Shown one piece after another: positions 26,801-32,568 of a DNA stretch of 56,450 bases. Made by a program: the position numbers and the translations under genes. Numbering within the stretch: position 1 is the stretch's first letter; the number at the start of each line of letters is the position of its first letter. The notes under the pieces were generated by a model that was not told the DNA's origin, ran no database searches, and was given only the letters and a program-made list of their open reading frames with translations. Origin of the DNA: a bacterium (lineage in GTDB: Bacteria; Armatimonadota; Chthonomonadetes; Chthonomonadales; Chthonomonadaceae); NCBI GenBank assembly GCA_021777995.1, contig JAJYCW010000010.1, positions 1 to 56,450 of the forward strand. Direction: 5' to 3'.

Positions 26801-27380
26801 CCCCGGACATGAAAAGGCCCTGGAACGGTATACCGACATTCTGTTCGCGTTGGAAAATTGGCAGCAGGCACTTACCCACTATCGACAACTGCAGCAAATG
26901 CAGCCAGAAAATGGAACCATCCTCTGCAATATAGCAATTTGCCAGGAACATCTCGGAAACTGGCAGGAGGCTCTGAATGCATGGAGTGAAGTAGCCGACC
27001 TTACGGGTCCGAATGCGGAACTGCTTGTTAACGTTGGTCGGGTGCTTACAGCAATGCAGGCTTTCGGCCCAGCCGTTGACGCATACACCGAGGCAATAAA
27101 ACTGCGGCCAGATTATGGTAATGCCTACTTTAATGCGGGCGACCTGCTGTACCAGCTGGGCTATTATCCCAAGGCTGCCGAGACGTATCTAGCAGGGCTG
27201 CAAGTGGAACCAGAACGACCCTCTGGATTTTTTGTGCTTGGTAACTGCCTGTTTCAATCAGGGCAGTACGATGCGGCAGTGCTTGCTTACGGTGAAGAAT
27301 TGAACCACAATCCGGAGCATAGCGAAGCCCTTCATAATTTGGAACTTGCGAAAGAGGCGCTCTCTAGTCAGGCTGCATAA
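23877..27380 (+). CDS. Bifunctional GT4 - TPR - GT2 - TPR glycosyltransferase, 1167 aa
   Basis: There are four blocks. Residues 1-390 are a GT4-like GT-B enzyme with VPSRFVKETY and GEGYGLPIAEAMACG near 272. About 440-560 hold TPR units. About 582-790 are a GT-A, GT2 domain opening with SLCMIAKNEERFL and carrying VDTGSTDATI near 618 and WLDADEEL near 661 (the metal-binding DxD-like motif). About 790-1165 are many TPR units, in the style of O-GlcNAc-transferase superhelices that hold protein acceptors. AAGGAGG seven bases before the ATG supports the start. Two catalytic domains plus TPR arms suggest sequential addition of sugars to a protein, for example flagellin; this is inference from architecture and proximity to the che genes. 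Confidence 0.85.
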   Translation: MPLHLSTKKRRITWSGAFCSHHSLALVNRELTSALLDNAGFQGEYDLRVDQTEPAQFGWDNTPEVSRLAQYYSADGVADITVRHFWPPNFQKPSSGKLVMIQPWEFGELPKSWVDPIRRNVAEMWVPSRFVKETYLRAGIPDNQVLVVPNGINPDRFTPDAPALDICNDTRFGRIAEDATVFLFVGGTISRKGADVLVKAWQQAFQPEDNVVLIVKDFGSNSFYAGQGLGEQIKTLSASGRSAPIVYLDADLSQTEMIGLYRASSCLVHPYRGEGYGLPIAEAMACGLPTIITDFGAALDFASAETSYLIPANVVRLGQSRIGDIETVAPPFWAEPDVDALTDLLRRVHTHRDEARAKGIAAAAVMHTNHTWQHAANVVVQRLKALRELELTSKASVSDFVLPFGLQGLTLGDALSELPAFAVRKRECIQAARGTCSSQVVEQLFQLHDEDPTDVDVTSALGVSLFKSRKPAEAERVLRQGLEAAPGSRDLHHNLGFVLLEMGNTIEAIEHGLGALAVTPGDKEVRRLVERAMQVILQESRSMLKSVPHKRRAAVRNTPEYNALMGAYRKADHALNADAGDSRIRISLCMIAKNEERFLRNCLESVQGGVDEIVVVDTGSTDATIEIAREFGAKVVNIPWKDDFAAARNVSLQHATGNWALWLDADEELSPGSAAELRRIVESTKPDVGAYMVRICNWLSHPYRHEGGERAFHHACRLFRNLPGVEFRGRVHEQNLQSIHNMGFACVHDAALEIDHFGYAGEVMSLRNKHQRFISMLHREVDECPEEWLKSFQLFNLANAYFTAGDMPNAERYFREAASGVNPDEEYTALLYVEWATALHRLERSDEGLSVCREAEARGLRHPGLGFAAGYCHLNLGDYAAARAAFDKALVSDESSRKYSDISGDAGLSSYKAMFGMALALKGLGEDGAAIDMCDKALALQPQWTEPMYLAAVCHSDMGNLNEAGDLLNRILELSPGHEKALERYTDILFALENWQQALTHYRQLQQMQPENGTILCNIAICQEHLGNWQEALNAWSEVADLTGPNAELLVNVGRVLTAMQAFGPAVDAYTEAIKLRPDYGNAYFNAGDLLYQLGYYPKAAETYLAGLQVEPERPSGFFVLGNCLFQSGQYDAAVLAYGEELNHNPEHSEALHNLELAKEALSSQAA

Positions 27381-27402
27381 AATTACTGAGGGTAGTTTGG
27401 CT

Positions 27403-27434
27403 GGCTGGCAACTTAACCGGGTTGCCAGCCTTTT
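27403..27434. terminator. Strong terminator hairpin containing the surE stop codon
   Basis: GGCTGGCAAC and GTTGCCAGCC form a perfect 10-bp stem around an 8-base loop, followed by TTTT on the plus strand. It ends the glycosyltransferase operon. The loop contains the stop codon of the convergent surE gene. Confidence 0.85.
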
Positions 27435-28180
27435 ACTTGCTCTATAAGGTGGTACGCGGTCATATCCAATTGAACGGGCGTAACAGATGTGAGCCCCTTT
27501 TTCAGGCAGTTCACGTCCGTATCACGGTGATCCTCGTCATGTGCAGGATGGCCGGTGATCCAATAATACGGCCGTCCTGATGGATCGAATCGTTCCGCGA
27601 ATCTGTCGAGATAGACTCGAGTGCCCTGGCTCGTCACCCGGAATTGATCAGGTACCGCACCAAAAGGTACATTTACGTTTAACAGCGTGAATGATGGGAG
27701 TGGATCATCTAACAGCTTCTCCACCAGCATTACAAGAATGCTGCTCGCAATCTCAAAATCGTGTTTTAGTTCGGCTGTATGCCCCGGTACAACCTCCTGA
27801 GAAATGGCAATGGACGGTAGCCCAATTACAGCGCCCTCCATGGCGGCTGACACCGTACCGCTGTAGGTAAGATCCCATCCTAAATTTGTACCGTGATTGA
27901 TACCGCTCACCACGAGATCACATTCGCCGTTCATGATGACGTCATGCCCGAGCGTTACACAATCAGAGGGTGTACCACTCACCGAGAACGACCTATGTGA
28001 GGGTGTCGCGGGCCAGGGATTGATCCGTAACGGCTTGTGCAGCGTGATAGCATGCCCCGCGGCGCTACGTGGCTTCTCAGGTGCTACCACCCACACGTCT
28101 CCGCAGCGTTCTAAAGCGCGGCGTGCCGCGTTCAGGCCGGCGGCGTTTATACCATCGTCGTTTGTTAAAAGTATTCGCAC
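27413..28180 (-). CDS. surE: 5'/3'-nucleotidase SurE
   Basis: The N-terminus RILLTNDDGINAAG carries the metal-binding Asp pair of SurE, followed by WVVAPEKPRSAAGHAIT, VSGTPSDCV and SGINHGTNLGWDLTYSGTV, all family hallmarks. SurE removes phosphate from nucleoside monophosphates and can hydrolyse short polyphosphate. The frame is open to 28327, but the family starts directly before RILLTNDDG. The GTG at 28180, with GGAG nine bases upstream, gives a 255-residue protein of normal size; an ATG at 28213 is the alternative. The final codons lie within the terminator of the convergent operon. Confidence 0.92.
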   Translation of the reverse strand: MRILLTNDDGINAAGLNAARRALERCGDVWVVAPEKPRSAAGHAITLHKPLRINPWPATPSHRSFSVSGTPSDCVTLGHDVIMNGECDLVVSGINHGTNLGWDLTYSGTVSAAMEGAVIGLPSIAISQEVVPGHTAELKHDFEIASSILVMLVEKLLDDPLPSFTLLNVNVPFGAVPDQFRVTSQGTRVYLDRFAERFDPSGRPYYWITGHPAHDEDHRDTDVNCLKKGLTSVTPVQLDMTAYHLIEQVKGWQPG

Positions 28181-28298
28181 CGTTTTTTGCTCCGTGCAGG
28201 ATATTTGTGACATATTATCCAATATTCTACAGAGTAAAGGGCACGCCCAACAGTAGGTGCCCTGCCTTTTTGCCAAACACATTACCAAGGATACGCCA

Positions 28299-29294
28299 AT
28301 GGCCGTTGAGCCACTCAAAATCGGCATGATTTCGTTCGCCCACCTGCATGCCGAAGGCTATGCACATTCGATTAAGAGTAATCCTCGAACGCTTCTTGCT
28401 GGCATCGCCGACGATGTTCAATCGCGTGCAGAGCAAAAAGCAGCTCGATTTGAAGTCACCGCTTACACCAGCCCGGAGGAACTTGTTCGGGATGCCACTA
28501 TTGACGCAGTTGTGGTGTGTAGTGAAAATGCAAAACATCGCCATTTTGTGGAACTTGCAGCAAACGCTGGGAAACATGTCCTATGCGAAAAACCGCTGGC
28601 TACCACAGAGGAAGACGCACGCGCCATGATCAGTTGCTGCCAACAGGCAGGAGTGCAGCTTATGACCGCGTTCCCATGTCGATACTCACCTATCGCTCAG
28701 CGGCTGAAGACCTATATCGACAGTGGTAAGGCTGGTGCAATACTAGCATTTCGTGGTACAAACCGCGGCTCCAATCCCGGTGGCTGGTTCTGCGATAAAT
28801 CTCTAAGTGGCGGCGGCGCAACCATTGATCACACGGTGCATGTTACGGACATTATGAGATGGCTGTTGAATGACGATGTCATCGAAGTGTACGCCGAAAT
28901 CAGCAACGGTATACAACACGAAGACTTTGACGACGTCTCCTTTATCTCCATGAAATTTAAATCCGGTGTGTTTGGAACGCTAGATGCATCCTGGTCGCGG
29001 CCGGCGGGTTTCCCAACTTGGGGGGATGTTACACTTGAAGTGGTAACCGAAAATGGCACGATTTCCATGGACATGTTCAGCCAGAATCTGATCAGGTACT
29101 CGTCCAAATCGGAACCTGCGGCTTGGCTCAACTGGGGAGGTAACATGGATTACTACATGGTACAGGCCTTCGCTGAAGCCCTTTTGGCCGGAGGAGATGT
29201 TCCAGTCACCGGGAACGATGGATTACAGGCCGCGCGAGTAGCTTTGGCGGCCTACCACTCCTCACAGAACAGCCAACCAGTTAGATTGATTTAA
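28299..29294 (+). CDS. Gfo/Idh/MocA-family NAD(P)-dependent oxidoreductase
   Basis: The 331-residue protein has an N-terminal Rossmann domain (IGMISFAHLHAEGY, where the usual GxGxxG is modified), the EKPLAT motif that carries the catalytic lysine region (CEKPLATTEEDA), and the C-terminal beta-sheet domain with GGGATIDHTVHVTDIMRWLL. Members oxidise or reduce sugars and inositols. The ATG at 28299 is chosen over 28257 because AAGGA lies seven bases upstream and the conserved fold starts there. It is divergent from surE. The substrate is unknown. Confidence 0.88.
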   Translation: MAVEPLKIGMISFAHLHAEGYAHSIKSNPRTLLAGIADDVQSRAEQKAARFEVTAYTSPEELVRDATIDAVVVCSENAKHRHFVELAANAGKHVLCEKPLATTEEDARAMISCCQQAGVQLMTAFPCRYSPIAQRLKTYIDSGKAGAILAFRGTNRGSNPGGWFCDKSLSGGGATIDHTVHVTDIMRWLLNDDVIEVYAEISNGIQHEDFDDVSFISMKFKSGVFGTLDASWSRPAGFPTWGDVTLEVVTENGTISMDMFSQNLIRYSSKSEPAAWLNWGGNMDYYMVQAFAEALLAGGDVPVTGNDGLQAARVALAAYHSSQNSQPVRLI

Positions 29295-29315
29295 ATACGC
29301 AAGCAAATGGTCGTG

Positions 29316-29376
29316 AGCGACTTCCCGCAGGACTACAAAACTAGTGATACGTGATCCTGGGAGGAAGTCGCTTTTT
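29316..29376 (+). terminator. Long-stem terminator after the Gfo/Idh/MocA gene
   Basis: AGCGACTTCC (29316-29325) pairs with GGAAGTCGCT (29363-29372), and CAGGA with TCCTG inside it, around a 22-base loop. TTTTT follows. The 3' end is just before the stop of the convergent hypothetical gene. Confidence 0.8.
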
Positions 29377-29381
29377 AGCGT

Positions 29382-29891
29382 CTAATTCTGTCTGCTGACC
29401 GGAATTGGTATTGACGAGTCGTAGACTGTGGTGTCGTGATCGAAGCAACCGGAGTTTCTCATCTCCCTGAAGTCCTGTGTAAGAGGTGATCCAGACGGCT
29501 CGCGGCCCTGTTCACCCTTAAACGTAATCCTCTGCCCGTATACGGCTTCCATCATGTTTCGAAGTACTGAAACCTGCCCCAGTGCATAGGCATCCGCAGG
29601 ATTAATCGTCGCAGATCCGGTAGCATAATCCAGGAGATGCGCTCTTACCTCTCGCAAGTCCTCTTCGAGGTCTTCGGTTGCGCCCAGATGGATCAACAGC
29701 GGTTGAAGTTCACCAGCAAAAACCTGTGGAGCATCAGAATGGCCGGCAGCCACCGTATCATCTGGCGAGTAACCAGTTTTTTTTGCCTCTCTAAGCTTCT
29801 TGAGCGCATCGGACGCCTGGCTATACAAAAAACGAACTCCCTCACTAAGTAAATCAACCGGCACGGCAGACAAAGAAAGCGATGCAGGCAT
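29382..29891 (-). CDS. Hypothetical soluble protein, 169 aa
   Basis: I do not recognise the family. The protein is helical and polar, with an amphipathic stretch (VRFLYSQASDALKKLREAKK) near 20-40, a second helical region rich in Leu and Glu near 65-90, and a disordered C-terminus. There is no membrane segment, signal peptide or Cys motif. AGGAGGG shortly before the ATG is a strong ribosome binding site, which makes the gene credible. It stands alone, divergent from the DUF1003 gene, and ends next to the upstream terminator. Confidence 0.65.
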   Translation of the reverse strand: MPASLSLSAVPVDLLSEGVRFLYSQASDALKKLREAKKTGYSPDDTVAAGHSDAPQVFAGELQPLLIHLGATEDLEEDLREVRAHLLDYATGSATINPADAYALGQVSVLRNMMEAVYGQRITFKGEQGREPSGSPLTQDFREMRNSGCFDHDTTVYDSSIPIPVSRQN

Positions 29892-30077
29892 TTCTAGCCC
29901 TCCTCAATTGCGACCTGTTTGGAAGTGTTCACAATCGAAAATCCTAAAGTAGCTCCCGCTTTACAAATTCTAGCATTACAGAACGATATCCTGCTACAAA
30001 ATGGAGGAGTTGATTAAACAATCGTAGAATTTGAATTGCGATTGCACGAGAAACAAACTCGCAGGTAAAGGGACAAA

Positions 30078-30635
30078 ATGAACCAGTCATCAGATTTCCA
30101 CGGTCCACAAATATTAGCTGCATGGCGCAGGCATCATTCCAAACCAGTAAACGTAAACCAGCAATTTAAAGATCAGTTGTCACCACTCGATCGGCTGGCA
30201 GCCGCGATCACCGACAAAGTGGGTACCATGGGTTTCTTCTTCCTCATTTTCACATGGACGATATTGTGGTGCGGGTATAACATCCTCGCTTCCGAAATTC
30301 CCGCGCTTCACCTTCACCCCTTCGATCCGTTTCCTGCATTCGTGGCCTACCTTTTGATCAGCAATGTGATCCAGATTTTGCTAATGCCCCTCATCATGGT
30401 GGGGCAAAGTGTGCAGGGCAAACACTCGGAACTGAGAGCTGAGAACGATTTTGAGATTAATCAGAAGGCTGAGAAGGAGGTGGAGGCTATCCTCTACCAG
30501 TTGCAATTTCAACAGCAACTCATTGTCGAACTGCTAGCAGCCCAAAACGTTTCTATCGACCAGGTACTGAAAAAAGTGAGCGAGCGCGTGGGACCTGCTC
30601 CTCTATCTACCGCAGATCAGACATCAGGCTCGTAG
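30078..30635 (+). CDS. DUF1003 family membrane protein
   Basis: The 185-residue protein matches DUF1003: a cytoplasmic stretch ending in DRLAAAITDKVGTMGFF, two membrane helices (about 52-75 and 95-115) joined by a loop with FDPFPAFVAYLL, then SNVIQILLMPLIMVGQSVQGKHSE and a long helical tail (about 130-170) with Glu, Gln and Leu that may be coiled coil. The function of DUF1003 is not known. AAGGG before the ATG supports the start. Confidence 0.85.
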   Translation: MNQSSDFHGPQILAAWRRHHSKPVNVNQQFKDQLSPLDRLAAAITDKVGTMGFFFLIFTWTILWCGYNILASEIPALHLHPFDPFPAFVAYLLISNVIQILLMPLIMVGQSVQGKHSELRAENDFEINQKAEKEVEAILYQLQFQQQLIVELLAAQNVSIDQVLKKVSERVGPAPLSTADQTSGS

Positions 30636-30694
30636 CGTTCATTACGCTGCCGCGGGCCAAATATTGCTACCACCAGGTAAAATTGCGCGATTTC

Positions 30695-30724
30695 TTGACT
30701 TCGTACGCGAACAGGTACTATTGT
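30695..30724 (+). promoter_or_regulatory. Possible sigma-70 promoter for the YgiT-type zinc-finger gene
   Basis: TTGACT, an 18-base spacer and TATTGT form an acceptable promoter. It would give a leader of about 150 bases before the ATG at 30880, in a gap with no other gene. Confidence 0.33.
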
Positions 30725-30879
30725 ACGTGCGAAAGTTATTCTGCATAAGTGATAATTAGTGGTAAGCCGGTTGTGCCCTCAATTAAACCCAGTCTCATGG
30801 TGTTACGAGCCGGACAACTTTAGCAGCTGCGCCAGCGGTCGTGGTGACAGGGCTATTGCAAAGCAAAGGAGCCCCTCGA

Positions 30880-31143
30880 ATGAATGGGGATAACGCTAGA
30901 TTAGCGGATGCAGTACCTACGTGCAGTTGTGGCGGACACTGCGCACAAATTGTCATGACCATCACTCTTCCTGGTCGCAACGCACCTGCGGCTCTCGTCA
31001 GAAATGTTCCTGCCGAGGTGTGTCAAAACTGTGGTGAAACTCAGTTTAGCATTCCGGTCACTGTGCGGCTTATGTCGCTGCTGCAAGGAAGTCAACAGCC
31101 TGAGGATGTTGCGATTGTACCGGTCTACAATTTGGCCAAATAG
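30880..31143 (+). CDS. YgiT-type zinc-finger protein, antitoxin-like, without visible toxin
   Basis: This 87-residue protein has Cys ligands in CSCGGHC near 15-21 and VPAEVCQNCGE near 46-56, the YgiT/MqsA N-terminal zinc-finger pattern. The first knuckle is irregular, CxCxxxC instead of CxxC. In many genomes such proteins are antitoxins beside a small toxin, but no toxin-like frame flanks this one and there is no helix-turn-helix domain. The ATG at 30880 is chosen because AAAGGAG is eight bases upstream; the frame is open further back. Confidence 0.72.
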   Translation: MNGDNARLADAVPTCSCGGHCAQIVMTITLPGRNAPAALVRNVPAEVCQNCGETQFSIPVTVRLMSLLQGSQQPEDVAIVPVYNLAK

Positions 31144-31178
31144 AGTCGCAAACCGTTTCAGATGAAGCATGATGTTCC

Positions 31179-31640
31179 ATGACAATTCTTCGCTTTACCT
31201 GTACCGTTAACGCTCCGCACGCTGCAGTTGCAGAGTACCACTCTACAGTGGATACCCTATTTCGTCTAACGCCGCCCTCGATGCACGCCCGCCTCGAGGG
31301 CAACGCAGTTCCTATGGCAGAGGGGGCGGTGTACCACATTGTTACAAAGCAATTTGGGTTCCTACCCATTCATCTCCATTCCCAGATTACCAAATTTGAT
31401 CTTCCGCGTGGTTTTCAGGACTGCCAGCTTCCCGGCAGGGGTCCATTTCGGTCCTGGTGTCACACGCACGAATTTTCCGGAATCGACGCAGGATCCACAT
31501 TAATTACAGATACGGTGGCATACGACCTTCCATTTGGGATCCTGGGCCAATTTGTCGACGTGCTATTTGTGAGGCGCCAGATTTCAGTCCTTTTCAACTA
31601 CCGCTATAAAGTCACCCGAGAGGATCTTGATCGGACATAG
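31179..31640 (+). CDS. SRPBCC (START/Bet v1-like) family protein
   Basis: The 153-residue protein has the alternating beta pattern of the SRPBCC lipid- or ligand-binding fold: an N-terminal strand with FTCTVNAPHAAVAEYH, a central FDLPRGFQDCQLPGRGPFRSWCHTHEF-like sheet region, ITDTVAYDLPFGILGQFVDVLF, and a C-terminal helix near FNYRYKV. Members bind hydrophobic ligands or act as cyclases or dehydratases. It is close to the zinc-finger gene, and a functional link is not evident. Confidence 0.75.
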   Translation: MTILRFTCTVNAPHAAVAEYHSTVDTLFRLTPPSMHARLEGNAVPMAEGAVYHIVTKQFGFLPIHLHSQITKFDLPRGFQDCQLPGRGPFRSWCHTHEFSGIDAGSTLITDTVAYDLPFGILGQFVDVLFVRRQISVLFNYRYKVTREDLDRT

Positions 31641-32271
31641 GTCTATTAACATCCCCTCATCGGTAAGGATCCGTACAGTTTTCACCGAAGTTCAATCAGC
31701 GGGTTGACAATGCCCAATCCATCCCGCCGCAATTGAGGCTTGCTTGTAAAGTCAGCTAATCACCAGTTGCACTCCTGCTCAATGTAGCGATCGCCACTCA
31801 AACAGGTCAATTACCATCCTGTGATCTCCAAAGAAACGGCCGCAGAACCATATATGGTGCAGCTCACGCCAAATGGTAATCCAAATCGCTTCTTAAAGCA
31901 TGCAAATCCCCTCCTCTAAAACTGTCAGTAAGTGTTAAAGCGGCCCGCATCCTCTTCACAATTTATAGAGTTCTACGAATCGAGCTGATCAACGAGTCTA
32001 GTCTGCTTGGAACAGACAAGTTGACTGGTGCTAGACTGCCTTGCTATTACGGACATTCCAACAGCCACATATCCAGACGACCCTGAGTTAATCTGGAATA
32101 ACATCCACCCAGGTTTTCAATTCTGGTCTAGACAGGACTAATCGGAAACGGCTAGGTTGCGCTATTGCAAAGTAAGGTGGTTTGGTTACATTTGGAGCCT
32201 TGATAGAAGAATCCGCAACATGGAGCGTCATGCACGAACAAACAGAGGAACGGCATAATTTAGGAAGAACT
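31641..32271. other. Gene-free stretch of about 630 bases
   Basis: No open frame here has a credible start, ribosome binding site or protein-like composition. The sequence becomes AT-richer toward its end, where the terminator of the candidate small RNA begins. I see no repeats or transposon ends. Confidence 0.5.
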
Positions 32272-32316
32272 AAAAAAATAAGTCGGAACGTCAATCCCCC
32301 CAGATGACGTTCCGAC
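32272..32316 (-). terminator. Perfect 12-bp stem terminator of the candidate small RNA
   Basis: GTCGGAACGTCA (32282-32293) and TGACGTTCCGAC (32305-32316) pair perfectly around an 11-base loop. The minus-strand transcript then reads TTATTTTTTTA, a classic Rho-independent terminator. Confidence 0.85.
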
Positions 32317-32420
32317 ATTACGGATACAGTGCTGGTACCAATTAGGCAAGCTAACCGATCCATACACTCCATCAATGATCTTAGGTTACGCCCCCCGCGC
32401 AACGTGTTATCATCGATTAC
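32272..32420 (-). ncRNA. Candidate small RNA with own promoter and terminator, about 150 nt
   Basis: On the minus strand a near-consensus promoter (32427-32455) is followed about 110 bases later by a perfect 12-bp hairpin (32282-32316) and an A-rich tract on the plus strand that reads as a U-tract on the minus strand. That defines a transcript of about 150 nt starting near 32420. A 115-residue frame also runs through the region, but the terminator hairpin would lie in its middle, so a protein product is unlikely. The sequence does not resemble 6S RNA, SRP RNA, tmRNA or a riboswitch that I recognise. It is divergent from the radical SAM gene. Confidence 0.6.
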
Positions 32421-32426
32421 AATATT

Positions 32427-32455
32427 ATTATACAATAGTTAGTCTAATTTGACAA
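32427..32455 (-). promoter_or_regulatory. Near-consensus sigma-70 promoter (minus strand)
   Basis: Read on the minus strand: TTGTCA (32450-32455), 17-base spacer, TATAAT (32427-32432). Five of six and six of six consensus bases with ideal spacing. No convincing protein gene follows. Confidence 0.72.
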
Positions 32456-32488
32456 TAGTCTAGCCAAAAAATTTTTAACTTTTTTGAT

Positions 32489-32518
32489 TTGACCTCAATT
32501 TGGATGTCGTGCAATAAT
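32489..32518 (+). promoter_or_regulatory. Promoter candidate for the radical SAM gene
   Basis: TTGACC, 18-base spacer, AATAAT, ending 50 bases before the ATG at 32569. A second possible -35 (TTGACA at 32449-32454) overlaps the divergent small-RNA promoter. Confidence 0.4.
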
Positions 32519-32568
32519 AACCCTTAGTAATGTATTACCTCCCTCATGTTTGATAAGGTGTCCCACGC

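Noticed and set aside
32272-32420. Known riboswitch, 6S RNA, SRP RNA or tmRNA
   Set aside because: None of the conserved cores of these RNAs that I know can be found in the sequence.
32088-32435. 115-residue frame on the minus strand
   Set aside because: The perfect terminator hairpin of the small-RNA candidate lies in its middle, and there is no ribosome binding site or family likeness.
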